DNA from: Halalkalibacter krulwichiae
GTDB lineage: Bacteria > Bacillota > Bacilli > Bacillales > Bacillaceae_D
Assembly (NCBI RefSeq): GCF_002109385.1
Contig: NZ_CP020814.1
Coordinates: forward strand, 1,697,501-1,761,500
Length of the DNA: 64,000 bases
Reading direction: 5' to 3'
In this document: piece after piece, positions 1 through 8,659 of the stretch
Layout of the letters: each line of letters opens with the position of its first letter
How positions within the stretch are numbered: position 1 is the stretch's first letter
Translations under genes and position numbers: made by a program
Notes under the pieces: model-generated
Told to the model about the DNA's origin: nothing
What the model saw: the letters and a program-made list of their open reading frames with translations, nothing else
Database searches by the model: none

Positions 1-65
1 TCAACATAGGCATTCAGTGATGTCTCAAGTTCTGATATGGTCATGTTCTGATTAAATAAAGTCAT
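1..65 (-). CDS. 5' end of an unidentified gene running off the window
   Basis: An open frame begins with ATG at 65-63 and runs leftwards off the window. It is preceded on the minus strand by a good ribosome binding site (AAAGGGGA). Only 21 codons are visible (starting MTLFNQNMTISELE), too few to identify the family. It is divergent from the MerR-type gene at 202, so the shared 136-bp intergenic region may hold an operator for that regulator. This partner relation is inference. Confidence 0.5.
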   Translation of the reverse strand, partial: MTLFNQNMTISELETSLNAYV

Positions 66-201
66 TGGCTAGTCCCCTTTCTTTTTTGTTCACCCTTATC
101 GTACAACCTTAAAGCAAATTGGAATGTTTGATATAATAAATTCAGTATTTAAAAATGATTTGCAGGAACAACTTTGCAATATAGTGAAGGTGAAAAATAA
201 A

Positions 202-885
202 ATGGATAAGCTTAGACCTGCCGACATTGCGGCGAAACTGAATGTAAGTACAAACACACTTCGTAACTATGAAGCAAAAGGACTTGTACCTTCGCCAAAA
301 CGGACAGCAAGCGGATATCGTGTTTACTCGGACATTCATCTTGTCTATTTTTTATGCATTAAATCGCTATCCGATGGTTTTGGAATGGATGTAGCAGTGA
401 AAGTTATGGAAAACATCGGGAATAAGAAAATCGATGAAGCACTTTGGATTCTTAACGATGAATTAATCCATAGAGGAGAGGAAAAGAAGTTCGTGATGGA
501 AGCCGTCGAATTAATTGAATACTCCGAGAAAAAATCGTGTCTTTGGTCCCTAGGGGAAGCCGCAGAAAGAATGAATGTTTCCCGAACAGCCATCAGGTAC
601 TGGGATAAGGAAGGGTACATACGTGCGATTCGGGATCCGGAAAGTAGCTATCGTAATTTTGATGGTCTTCAATTGGCTAAAATAAGTCTCCTTAAAGCGA
701 TTAACCATCGGTTTTATACGGATGAAAATGCACGGATGAAGGACAGGTTTGGGGGAGCTGAGGGAAGAGCGGCATGTCGAAAACTTGCCGAGGAGGTTCT
801 AACCCTGCTAGGGATCAGAAATAGAAGGCAATTGAAAGCGATGGCCGCTCTAGAAAAACTTTTGGAGGTAATTGAAAAAGAATAA
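202..885 (+). CDS. Transcriptional regulator with two MerR-type helix-turn-helix domains
   Basis: The protein is 227 residues from the chosen start. Two MerR-like DNA-binding segments are visible: residues about 4-55 (IAAKLNVSTNTLRNYEAKGL, then GYRVYS) and about 115-165 (AAERMNVSRTAIRYWDKEGY). Classical MerR proteins have one such domain and dimerise through a coiled coil; here the tandem pair could let one chain contact both operator halves. ATG 202 is preferred over ATG 124 because GAAGGTG lies about 10 bases upstream and the MerR fold begins directly after it. No metal-binding cysteine cluster is seen, so the signal is unknown. Its divergent neighbour at 1-65 is a possible target. Confidence 0.8.
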   Translation: MDKLRPADIAAKLNVSTNTLRNYEAKGLVPSPKRTASGYRVYSDIHLVYFLCIKSLSDGFGMDVAVKVMENIGNKKIDEALWILNDELIHRGEEKKFVMEAVELIEYSEKKSCLWSLGEAAERMNVSRTAIRYWDKEGYIRAIRDPESSYRNFDGLQLAKISLLKAINHRFYTDENARMKDRFGGAEGRAACRKLAEEVLTLLGIRNRRQLKAMAALEKLLEVIEKE

Positions 886-1021
886 TTCAAATTCATAAAG
901 AATGTGGAGACAATGTAACATGGAGTTTGGAAAGAGTAAAAAACATCACTTAACGGTTGCTTTAGTGAAAGAATATCTTTTATTTTGGGAGTATTTATTG
1001 TAAAGTGAAAATTGAACTGGA

Positions 1022-1110
1022 AAATTGTAGCTAGGGTTCCGCTATCTAGATAGGTCAGTGACCAAGGGCTACATCTTTTACAATATGTAAAAGGCACCTA
1101 TTGACATAAA
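1022..1110 (+). promoter_or_regulatory. ykkC-family riboswitch aptamer, probably the NUDIX-associated subtype 2c (nucleoside diphosphate sensing)
   Basis: The segment has the ykkC hallmark CTAGGGTTCCG at 1031-1041, then a small hairpin (CTATC/GATAG), then GGTCAGTGACCAAG. The flanks GTAGC (1027-1031) and GCTAC (1068-1072) pair to close this part. A second hairpin (CTTTTACA/TGTAAAAG, 1075-1093) and GGCACC follow. Known ykkC subtypes sense guanidine, ppGpp, PRPP or, for subtype 2c in front of NUDIX hydrolase genes, ADP/CDP-type nucleoside diphosphates. The downstream gene here is a NUDIX hydrolase, which argues for 2c. Assignment to the family is seen in the sequence; the ligand is inferred from gene context. 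Confidence 0.78.
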
Positions 1111-1177
1111 AGGTCCGAGGGGAAAGGTTCAGCGTATTTGTTATGCGTTGAAATCTTTCCCCTCGGGCCTTTTTTTA
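1111..1177 (+). terminator. Intrinsic terminator forming the expression platform of the riboswitch
   Basis: A stem of about 19 pairs (arms 1111-1129 and 1151-1170, with two G-U pairs) is followed by TTTTTTTATTA. It lies between the aptamer and the ribosome binding site of the NUDIX gene. The 5' arm starts immediately at the aptamer's 3' border, so ligand binding would compete with the stem and allow read-through. That ON-switch logic is typical of the ykkC family and is inferred here. Confidence 0.85.
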
Positions 1178-1200
1178 TTACTTTAAGGGAGGATTACTGT

Positions 1201-1640
1201 ATGAAAAAAATTGATGAGTTAAAAGCTGGGGTTGCAGTTGTTATTTTGAATGAGAAAAAACAAGTATTATTACAGAAAAGGTCAGATGTAGGACTTTGGG
1301 GTATTCCGTCAGGGCACATAGAAATAGGAGAAACAGTATCCGAAGCAGCTATCAGGGAAGTTAAAGAAGAAACTAATTTAGATATAAGAATTAAAAAGCT
1401 TATTGGTGTGTACTCTGATCCTGACTCACAGGTATTTGCCTATCCAAATGGTAAGGTAGTACATTTTATTACAACTTGTTTTCTTGCTGAAATTATGGGG
1501 GTGAACTACGATGTAATTCTTCTGAGTCGCTAGAAATTAAGTTCTTTAAACAACAAAATCTACCGCGAGATTTATTGAAAATGCATCCACGATGGTTAAA
1601 GGATGCACTTGCTAATAAAGAATTGGCGTTTATTCGTTAG
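1201..1640 (+). pseudogene. NUDIX hydrolase, frameshifted as sequenced
   Basis: The first 98 or so residues read MKKIDELKAG and contain the full NUDIX box (G-x5-E-x7-R-E-V-x-E-E-T) at about residues 40-61; these enzymes cleave nucleoside diphosphates linked to another moiety, with Mg2+ held by the box. ATG 1201 follows AAGGGAGG. The frame closes at 1533, but adding one G to the five-G run at 1497-1501 restores a normal C-terminus ending LANKELAFIR at 1640, about 146 residues, the usual family length. The gene sits directly behind the ykkC-type riboswitch. It is probably intact in the organism if the G-run is a sequencing error. Confidence 0.85.
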
Positions 1641-1866
1641 TAAAATTCTTATTGAAGCAACGGGAGAGCGTTAGTTAAGAAACCCAATATCTGAAAACGG
1701 GACTCCTTAATTTATGGAAGTCCCGTTTTATTATCCCATCATCAACATGAACCTTTCACAGATCCTATTGTTTCATAACCAATTTGCAATCATTACATTT
1801 GTAACTAACTTTTCATTCCTGTGCCAATTAAGATTATACTAACAAGTAATACAGGAGGGTTCGTAT

Positions 1867-2811
1867 ATGGCGATGGTGGAAATGAAAAATATTGTGAAGC
1901 GGTATGGTTCACAAGTAACTTTAGATCATGTTGATTTAGAAATTGGCGAAGGTGAAATCCTTGGGTTATTAGGTCCGAATGGAGCGGGGAAAACGACTTT
2001 GATTCACGCTTTAGCTGGAATTATTGGCTTCGATTCTGGTAATATCAAAGTTTTCGGTCAGGAACAGAAATCTCATTTGATGAAAATCAAACAGCAGATT
2101 GGTTTAGTAACGCAGGATATTACGGTATTTACGGACCTCAGTGCTAGAGAGAATTTGGAGTTCTTCGGTGGCCTTTATGGTCTTAAGGGGGCAAAATTAA
2201 AGGAACGAGTAGATGAAACGTTAGCATTTGTAGGCCTCACGGAACATGCAAGTAAGCTACCGACGAAATTTTCCGGCGGGATGCAAAGAAGATTAAATAT
2301 TGCCTGTGCCCTTGTGCATCAACCGAAATTCTTGATTATGGATGAACCAACAGTGGGAATTGATCCTCAATCACGCAATCATATTTTAGAGACGATTCGT
2401 AAATTAAACGAGCAAGGAACAACGATCCTTTATACGACTCACTATATGGAGGAAGTTCAACACCTTGCAACGCGTGTCGTTATTATCGATCAAGGACATG
2501 TGATTGCCGATGGAACGATCAGCGAGTTAGTAAATAAAATCCAACATGAAGAAAAAATAACAATCGAAGTAGCAGAGCCGACAGAGGAACTCTTAGAAAA
2601 GCTCCGTAAGCTAGAAGGGGTAAAACAAGTAACGTTAAGAGGGAAAGAAATACACATCATTTCTCAAGTGGGTGCAGGGAATCTTGATCGTGCTCTTACT
2701 ATATCCAAAGATTTTGGCGGTATCCATTCCGTTTCCGCAGAAAAGCCAACGTTGGAGGATGTGTTTTTAACTCTTACAGGAAAGCAACTACGTGACGGAG
2801 GGGAGGAATAG
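1867..2811 (+). CDS. ABC transporter ATP-binding protein (LnrL/YfiL-like drug exporter ATPase)
   Basis: A 314-residue ATPase with Walker A GPNGAGKTT (about residues 38-46), Q-loop, signature SGGMQRR, Walker B FLIMDEPTVG and the H-loop TTHYMEE, then a C-terminal extension of about 80 residues typical of drug and lipid exporters. The start follows ACAGGAGGG. Two permease genes, a histidine kinase and a response regulator follow on the same strand with almost no gaps. This order of parts matches Bacillus LnrLMN with LnrJK, which exports membrane-active linear polyketides. Substrate here is inferred only by this organisation. Confidence 0.9.
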   Translation: MAMVEMKNIVKRYGSQVTLDHVDLEIGEGEILGLLGPNGAGKTTLIHALAGIIGFDSGNIKVFGQEQKSHLMKIKQQIGLVTQDITVFTDLSARENLEFFGGLYGLKGAKLKERVDETLAFVGLTEHASKLPTKFSGGMQRRLNIACALVHQPKFLIMDEPTVGIDPQSRNHILETIRKLNEQGTTILYTTHYMEEVQHLATRVVIIDQGHVIADGTISELVNKIQHEEKITIEVAEPTEELLEKLRKLEGVKQVTLRGKEIHIISQVGAGNLDRALTISKDFGGIHSVSAEKPTLEDVFLTLTGKQLRDGGEE

Positions 2812-2813
2812 CA

Positions 2814-3548
2814 ATGATCTTACGCTCAAGTTACTTTATGTTGCGCCGTATGTTTCGAAATTATATAGGGATGGCAGTATTGTTGTTACTTCCGATCTCC
2901 TTAATCACTGTTTTAGGATTTATCGCAGATGGTGCGGTGAGTGAACCCCTTGGCATTCCAATGAAAGATGAAGTTGCCGCCACGATGATGCTTGCATTCC
3001 TTTTGTTTGGTGGATTTTTGACGATGGAATATGTAAAGGAGGATGTCATGTCCTCGATGAAATGGAGAATGTATTCGTTGCCCTATCATTCCCATAAACA
3101 CGCTTATTCCATTTTAATTACTAGCGCTCTTTTTAATATGCTGCAAAGTTTCTTAATCGTGATTTACACGCTTTTTGTCTATGACGTCAATTGGGGAAAT
3201 TTAGCGTTTATATTGTTAACTCTTTTAATGGTTTCAACCGTTGTCCAATTCATCTTTATTAACTTCGTTTTAGCGGTGAAAAACTATAAAACGGCAGAAC
3301 GATTAGGAACAGGATTTGGGCTCGCATGTCTGATGGTCTCAGAGGTGTGGTTTCCATTGCCGGAGGGTGCTTTTTATCAATTGTTATCGACTTACAGCAA
3401 CCCATTTGCTCTCGGACGGAACATGATTTATGCAACAATGACAGGGGGAAATATAGATAAAGCCATCATTAGCTTTATCATATTACTAGCAGCCGCCATC
3501 GTACTTGCGATTTCTGGAGCCTATTTCGGAAGGCGGAAGCTCGTATGA
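2814..3548 (+). CDS. ABC-2 type permease, first of two (LnrM-like)
   Basis: A 244-residue integral membrane protein with about six hydrophobic segments and an ABC-2-type layout: TM1 near residues 18-38, then a loop, then five more helices ending in a short basic tail (FGRRKLV). It starts two bases after the ATPase stop and its stop overlaps the next start, so translational coupling is likely. With the following permease it should form the membrane dimer driven by the ATPase at 1867. Length and pairing fit the LnrM/LnrN type. Confidence 0.85.
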   Translation: MILRSSYFMLRRMFRNYIGMAVLLLLPISLITVLGFIADGAVSEPLGIPMKDEVAATMMLAFLLFGGFLTMEYVKEDVMSSMKWRMYSLPYHSHKHAYSILITSALFNMLQSFLIVIYTLFVYDVNWGNLAFILLTLLMVSTVVQFIFINFVLAVKNYKTAERLGTGFGLACLMVSEVWFPLPEGAFYQLLSTYSNPFALGRNMIYATMTGGNIDKAIISFIILLAAAIVLAISGAYFGRRKLV

Positions 3549-4230
3549 CCGTATTTGCATTTGTGTTCAAACGTTTTTTTCGAAAAAAATCAAATAGTAT
3601 CTTTTTAATTCTTTTGCCGATTGGATTAATTTTTCTTCCGATGGGTGAATGGCCTCTTATGCCGTTAGGATTTCACTTTTATAGTATACTATTGTTGTTC
3701 ATGGCTTCCCGTTTAGGGGAATCATCTTAGAAGACCGTAGCAATAAGACATTATTAAGGCTAAGTGTAGCGCCAATCACTCATCTACAGTATTTGTGGCA
3801 AAACTTATTAGCTTACTCTGTCATTTTGACTGCAGTAAATCTGATCTTTGTCATTCTAGGTGTGATGGTACACGGGGACAGCATACCATCTCCGGCCTTA
3901 CTATTTATCATTTATACGGTTTTTTCTATGACAGCCTTAGGTTTCTCGTTAGCTTGGTACTCCTTATTTCGAAACAAGGAAGCTGCCTTCAGTATTCTAG
4001 GAGGAATTATTATCCTTATGGCGATGCTAGGTGGTGTGATGTGGCCTGTCGAAATGATGCCTGATTACCTCCAGCGAGCAGTGATGTTGCTGCCAACTTA
4101 CTGGGTAGCGGAAGCGACCATCCTTGTATCTTACGGGGCTCCAATGAAGGAACTGGTCATTCCGCTCGTGCTGATGATTCTCTTTGGTATCGCTTTTCTC
4201 TTATTAGGGAGCAGAAGAAGATTACTATAA
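3545..4230 (+). pseudogene. ABC-2 type permease, second of two (LnrN-like), frameshifted as sequenced
   Basis: The frame from ATG 3545 stops at 3730 after 61 residues, while homologous sequence continues in the next frame to 4230. One extra G in the four-G run at 3716-3719 joins RLG to GIILEDRSNKTLLRLS and gives one protein of about 228 residues with six hydrophobic segments, the same size as its sister permease. The operon would lack one permease if the frameshift were real. The missing base in a G-run is the same kind of lesion found in several other genes here. Confidence 0.85.
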
Positions 4231-4290
4231 AATGAAGTCATCCTACTTATAATGGTAGGAGAGAGGTCTAGTACAAGGACGTGTACATGT

Positions 4291-5397
4291 ATGAAGAACA
4301 AATGGGAAAACTGGACACCGCAAATAGCAATGAACGTATGGCGTATTCTGGGATTGCTTTTTTTAAGTTTGCTATGGTTCCAAAGTTACGGCAACAAAGA
4401 AGGAGTAATCCTTCTGTTGTTTCTCACCATTATGACATTGGCTCGTTGGCGATTTCAGCTGTCCGGTTGGACCGTCTTAATCGATCAAATCATTTGCTTC
4501 ATCTCGATTTTATTTTTCCCATTTGCAGCCTATGCTTTGGCAATGCCTGTAATGGAAAGTATGCTTAAGAGACAGCCTTGGTTTGCTTTGCCAACGATTG
4601 TTTTTGCCATCATTTATCCAGAAACGTCTCTTCTTTTAGTAGGTGTTCTCATCCATGCAGGTTTGTCTGGAGCTATTCTTGGCGGGTGGTTTCAGGATAC
4701 GAAAAGATATCAGTTGGAAGCTGATCAACAAAGGCGAGATCGCTACGAATTGGAAAATGTAAAAGAAGAACTTCTATTGGCTAATGCGCAAGGGGCACGG
4801 ATGGCAGAGCTAACAGAAAGAAACCGAATTGCCCAGCAACTTCATGATGATGTCGGACATGAGCTTACCGCATCTGTTCTGGCGTTACAAGCCTTTGAGG
4901 AACTTTGGAAAGAGAATGATCCAGAAGCGAAAGAAATGTTTACTCAAGCACAGCAGCGTCTCTCCCAAAGTGCCGTCTATTTGAGAGAGACCGTACATAA
5001 CTTAAAGCCTGTAAAAGAAATTGGAATAGAGGGGCTGCACGAAATAACGGATCAATTCACCTTATGTCCAGTGCAATTTACTTCTTATGGCGACTCGTCT
5101 AAAGTGGCTGCCTATTTATGGAGCATTCTTTATCCGACGTTAAAAGAAGCGTTAACGAATATTATTCGGCACGCGCACCCGACACAGGTCGAAATCTCTT
5201 TGGATATTAGTCCACATATTTTAAGGTTATCGGTTTATAACGATGGAGTCGCAATTAAACAAGAGACAAAAGGAAACGGTGTAGGCTTAAGAAATCTACG
5301 TCATCGTGCGAAGGCGGTGGGAGGAAGCATATCGACAGATGCTCAAAATGATGGTTTCTTACTAATCTGTGTCCTTCCGTTAGAAAAAGCAGAATAA
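4291..5397 (+). CDS. NarL-type sensor histidine kinase (HisKA_3; LnrJ-like)
   Basis: About 368 residues. The first 150 hold four or five membrane segments with hardly any extracellular loop, as in intramembrane-sensing kinases. The HisKA_3 dimerisation helix carries the phospho-acceptor in [11 protein letters not shown], and a HATPase domain with the N-box ([12 protein letters not shown]) and GNGVGLRNL follows. ATG 4291 has AAGGAC about ten bases upstream; an upstream ATG at 4252 lacks a good site. The preceding exporter genes and the following regulator suggest the kinase senses the substrate that the exporter removes. Confidence 0.85.
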   Translation: MKNKWENWTPQIAMNVWRILGLLFLSLLWFQSYGNKEGVILLLFLTIMTLARWRFQLSGWTVLIDQIICFISILFFPFAAYALAMPVMESMLKRQPWFALPTIVFAIIYPETSLLLVGVLIHAGLSGAILGGWFQDTKRYQLEADQQRRDRYELENVKEELLLANAQGARMAELTERNRIAQQLHDDVGHELTASVLALQAFEELWKENDPEAKEMFTQAQQRLSQSAVYLRETVHNLKPVKEIGIEGLHEITDQFTLCPVQFTSYGDSSKVAAYLWSILYPTLKEALTNIIRHAHPTQVEISLDISPHILRLSVYNDGVAIKQETKGNGVGLRNLRHRAKAVGGSISTDAQNDGFLLICVLPLEKAE

Positions 5398-5413
5398 GAG
5401 GAGAGGTCGGTCT

Positions 5414-6019
5414 ATGAACATTTTGATCGTTGATGATGATCCTTTAGTTTGTAAAAGTTTGAAAGTTCTTCTTTCACGTGAAAAGGATATGGATGTGATG
5501 GGGACTGCTGAAAATGGCTCTGAAGCGATAAATGCCTGCCGTACACAATTACCAAACATTGTATTAATGGACATCCAAATGCCTGTAATGGATGGGATTC
5601 AAGCAACGAGACAAATCAAGAAAGAATGGCCACAAGTTCATGTCATGATGTTAACAACTTTTAAAGATGAGAAGAATATTCGCCTCGCGCTACAAGCAGG
5701 GGCGGAAGGGTACTTAATTAAATCAACGAAAGTTTCCAGTATGGCCGAGAAATTGAGGGCGCTCCTTTCCGGAACGAGCGTCTTGGATGCGGATGTCTTA
5801 AAGCAACTTACTCAGCCGAAAGACAAGGAAGAACTGAAGCAACTCACTCCACGTGAAAAAGACATTGCTGAACTAGTGTCACAAGGACTTTCCAATCGAG
5901 AAATAGCAGCTCAGCTTTACATCAGCGAAGGGACCGTACGTAACACCTTATCAATCATTTTAGAAAAGCTGCAGCTTCGTGATCGAACCCAATTAGCGAT
6001 TTATTATTTGAAAAGATAA
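5414..6019 (+). CDS. NarL/FixJ-family response regulator (LnrK-like)
   Basis: A 201-residue regulator: receiver domain at residues 1-120 with acidic DDD at 7-9, phospho-acceptor Asp53 in LMDIQMP and Lys near 103, followed by a LuxR-type helix-turn-helix ([20 protein letters not shown]) in the last 65 residues. AGGAGAGG precedes the start. It is the cognate partner of the kinase ending 16 bases upstream and most probably activates the ABC exporter genes of the same cluster. Confidence 0.9.
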   Translation: MNILIVDDDPLVCKSLKVLLSREKDMDVMGTAENGSEAINACRTQLPNIVLMDIQMPVMDGIQATRQIKKEWPQVHVMMLTTFKDEKNIRLALQAGAEGYLIKSTKVSSMAEKLRALLSGTSVLDADVLKQLTQPKDKEELKQLTPREKDIAELVSQGLSNREIAAQLYISEGTVRNTLSIILEKLQLRDRTQLAIYYLKR

Positions 6020-6035
6020 GGATTTAATGGAAAGA

Positions 6036-6075
6036 GGACGGTCTTGAACTTCTGCACGCAAGAGAGCCGTCCGCC
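6036..6075. repeat. Palindromic GGACGG...CCGTCC element, possible terminator
   Basis: An imperfect inverted repeat (GAGGACGGTCTTGAACTT against AAGAGAGCCGTCC) lies between the convergent response-regulator and ART-like genes. It is a diverged member of the GGGACGGTTCTC/GAGAACCGTCCC family found at 17.09, 20.67, 25.29, 25.73 and 47.17 kb. It could end transcription from either side. Confidence 0.55.
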
Positions 6076-6085
6076 ACCTTTTGCA

Positions 6086-6640
6086 CTACAAAGTTTCTAC
6101 TGGTATCACATCTGAAATGAGCGGAGAATTGATTGAAAAAAGACAATACAAGTCAGTAACCCCATTTTCCTGTTTGCAATTTTGAATGACAAACCCTTCA
6201 TATCCCTGATGAATAAGACTGTTACGAAACTTCTCATTCGCTTCCTTCATATTTAAAAGGGTAGCTTCATCTTTCCAGGTGAAGTTTCTTTTTCCGGCAT
6301 GAAAATATTCACAATATTTGTCACGATCATTCATAAACAATTCAAAAGAATCCCAGGTATTAGAATCATATATTTTAAGGTTTGGTTCATCCATAAATAG
6401 CTTGTAAATAAAGCCAGTTACTTGCCTTTCAACCTGAATCACCTTAGGTGCTCCATCTTCCCAAAATTCCGTTTCTGACTTCTGATCAACCGTCTCCGTC
6501 CCTATTGCATAGGGTTTAGCAGAATGAATATCAGATGTAAGCCAAAATCCAATCGTCCCAATAACGTTATTGACGTTTTGAACCTTCTCTTCACTAGTAA
6601 AGTCTTCAACTTTGTTTACAGTACCAAAATAAGCGATCAT
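6086..6640 (-). CDS. Orphan protein with an ADP-ribosyltransferase-like pattern
   Basis: About 184 residues. The start at 6640 is chosen because AGGAGG lies seven bases before it, whereas the ATG at 6646 is too close to that site. The order of motifs resembles the phage-type ART fold: an N-terminal beta strand, FWLTSDIHSAKPYA (compare the YFTxxxxxAxxYA motif), then GFIYKLFMDEPNLKIYD, and near the end a GYEGFVIQN segment followed by YCLF. In such proteins these match the NAD-binding strand, the structural strand and the GYDG motif. No obvious catalytic E-x-E is present, so activity is doubtful. It is a single gene with no toxin or antitoxin partner. The family call is inference. Confidence 0.4.
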   Translation of the reverse strand: MIAYFGTVNKVEDFTSEEKVQNVNNVIGTIGFWLTSDIHSAKPYAIGTETVDQKSETEFWEDGAPKVIQVERQVTGFIYKLFMDEPNLKIYDSNTWDSFELFMNDRDKYCEYFHAGKRNFTWKDEATLLNMKEANEKFRNSLIHQGYEGFVIQNCKQENGVTDLYCLFSINSPLISDVIPVETL

Positions 6641-6881
6641 TTTCATGCCTCCTATTTTTAAATTGTCCAATGGTAACAGGAACTATTACTTATTTTTACT
6701 GTGTGGTAGATGAACGAGAACGTACGGTACAGGTTGGTTAAGGATATAGTTTAGTATTAATAGTAGGGACAGTACCATAAGTGATGAATTATTTGATTAG
6801 ATGAAGGGAGTAGGAGTAGTTAGTTGGCTCTCTATTTTCTATAAATAAGTGATATCATCATAATATAAGGAGGGATATGAA

Positions 6882-7589
6882 ATGGATACAATCATTTTTG
6901 ATGTTGATGATACCCTATATGATCAAGCACAATCTTTTCATAAAACGGTGAGGAAGCTTTTTCAAGAGCCGTTTTCAGACGAAGAGATTGATGAATTATA
7001 TAGAGCTAGTCGTAAGTATAGCGAGATTTTGTTTGATCAAAGTGAAGCAGGTGAAATAACCCAATTTGAATGGCAAACCGGACGAATCATGGCTGCCTGT
7101 AAGGATTTCAACATTCCTATAGATACGGAAAAAGCGACTATCTTTCATGAAACGTATGTGACCGAACAAAAAAACATTACCTTGTTTCCGGAAGTCGAAG
7201 AACTACTAAATGTACTTCACAAAGAAGGGAAACAGCTTGGGATTCTTACAAATGGTGAAGAAAAACATCAAGCAATGAAAATGAAACAACTCAACCTTAG
7301 TCGTTGGATTCCGGCAGAAATGACGTTTATTTCTGGTTCGATAGGTCATGCAAAACCGAAAAGAGAAGTATTTGATTTTATTGAAGAGAAAATGGACCTT
7401 GATCAAACCAAAACCGTTTATATCGGGGATAACTTTGAAAAAGATATTATCGGGGCAAAACAAGCAGGCTGGCAAGCGATTTGGATGAATCATCGTAAGA
7501 AAAATTTGCCTACTTATACTACCTATAAACCAGATAAAGAAGTGCATAGTGCCAAAGAGTTACTAGAATTATTAGTGAAAAAGGCTTAG
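6882..7589 (+). CDS. HAD-superfamily hydrolase (phosphatase, subfamily IA)
   Basis: A 235-residue enzyme with all HAD motifs: motif I DVDDT (Asp nucleophile and general acid at residues 7 and 9), motif II ILTNG, motif III Lys in HAKPKREVF and motif IV YIGDNFEKD. The helical cap lies between residues 15 and 90. The start follows AAGGAGGGATATGAA. HAD-IA proteins dephosphorylate small phosphorylated metabolites; the substrate cannot be told from sequence. It stands alone with a small gene downstream. Confidence 0.88.
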   Translation: MDTIIFDVDDTLYDQAQSFHKTVRKLFQEPFSDEEIDELYRASRKYSEILFDQSEAGEITQFEWQTGRIMAACKDFNIPIDTEKATIFHETYVTEQKNITLFPEVEELLNVLHKEGKQLGILTNGEEKHQAMKMKQLNLSRWIPAEMTFISGSIGHAKPKREVFDFIEEKMDLDQTKTVYIGDNFEKDIIGAKQAGWQAIWMNHRKKNLPTYTTYKPDKEVHSAKELLELLVKKA

Positions 7590-7714
7590 GTCGCTATGGG
7601 AGGAATCAGCGATTGTCATCCTGGTTCTAGTAGCATTGAGCGGGTTTATAAACTTTAGTAAAATAAGGTATATTAATATTATTGAATAGTACTCTTTAAA
7701 AGTAGGTGAACAAA

Positions 7715-7864
7715 GTGGGAAAATATCAATTGGATGCCAAAGGTAAGGCAGCTGTGACAAAGTTTCATGAAAAACAGACGCCTGCCAAATTTGATAAAAA
7801 GCAGCAACTTGAAAAATTACGTGCGGAGTATTTGAAAAAGAAGCAAAAACAAACAGATAAATAA
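7715..7864 (+). CDS. Small lysine-rich hypothetical protein
   Basis: A 49-residue frame starting with GTG after AGTAGGTGA. The product is very basic and rich in Lys and Gln (MGKYQLDAKG, then helical KKQQLEKLRAEYLKKKQ). A clean ribosome binding site and a terminator hairpin immediately after the stop support expression. Its size and composition recall small spore or nucleoid-associated proteins, but no family is recognised. Confidence 0.6.
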   Translation: MGKYQLDAKGKAAVTKFHEKQTPAKFDKKQQLEKLRAEYLKKKQKQTDK

Positions 7865-7873
7865 TACGAATGA

Positions 7874-7910
7874 AAACATAGGAAGACTAAAATCTCCCTA
7901 TGTTTTTTCT
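7874..7910 (+). terminator. Intrinsic terminator after the small lysine-rich gene
   Basis: The arms AAACATAGG and CCCTATGTTT flank a short loop and are followed by a T-rich run. It lies ten bases after the stop codon at 7864. Confidence 0.75.
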
Positions 7911-7960
7911 AATTCGAAGTTCTTTTTTCAATTGATGATAGAGTTTTAGGCCAATAAATT

Positions 7961-8547
7961 TCAGATTCTCTGTTGATGTTGACAATTTCCAACGAGAATT
8001 ATTCCTTCTAAGACAGGAGCACTTGAAGTGCCAGTCAACGAATTAAAAGGGCGAACTAACACCTGCGAATTTGGCGTAATGGATGCAGCAGTAGGAAGTT
8101 CTATTCGAGATGACCAAGTAGGTGGGTCTTCGGGAGTAGCAAACAACTGGTTTCTAAAGCTACCAGTCCCGGAAATGATAATCTCACCTGTATACTTGTC
8201 AAAATCACCGAAAAATTGAGGTTGCGGTAAGGTTACCATGATGCTCACAGCCTGACCTCCTCTTGGACCAACATTCACATAAGCTACGCCGCCTGAACCG
8301 AATGGTGCACGTCCCTGAGCTGTAAAGACGTACAGCAGGGGTAAGGGATGAGACCCGGAACGCAGAGGATGTCTCCAGGGAATATTACATTAGGATTTGG
8401 AATATGGGGATTGTTGACTGCAAGTGCTTCTATTCTTACTCTAAACATCTGCGCGATGGTATAGAATGTGTCTCCTGGAATTACGGTATACCGACCCAAA
8501 AACCCCTGTGGACAGTTTCGTGGTATTCTTGATTGCTGTCTATACAT
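7961..8547 (-). pseudogene. LysM-domain protein, frameshifted as sequenced
   Basis: Residues about 18-65 form one LysM peptidoglycan-binding domain (YTVIPGDTFYTIAQMFRV, then N-P-N-x-I-x-P-G-D). The frame closes at 8284, but adding one G to the GGG run (CCC at 8313-8315 on the plus strand) restores QLRGRAPFGSGGVAYVNVG and continues to 7961. The joined protein is about 195 residues, with a C-terminal beta-rich domain (GEIIISGTGSF, then ILVGNC) that may face the spore surface. No signal peptide is present, as in spore-coat LysM proteins such as SafA. The gene sits among other spore-surface genes. A spore role is inference. Confidence 0.8.
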
Positions 8548-8659
8548 AAATACTGCCTCCCACTCGTAAATACCTTATTTTATGGTATGTGGTAACGATT
8601 AAAGTGGGTATGTTTTTTTATGGGGCAGGGTCATTGGTTCGAACAAATCGAACTATTTT

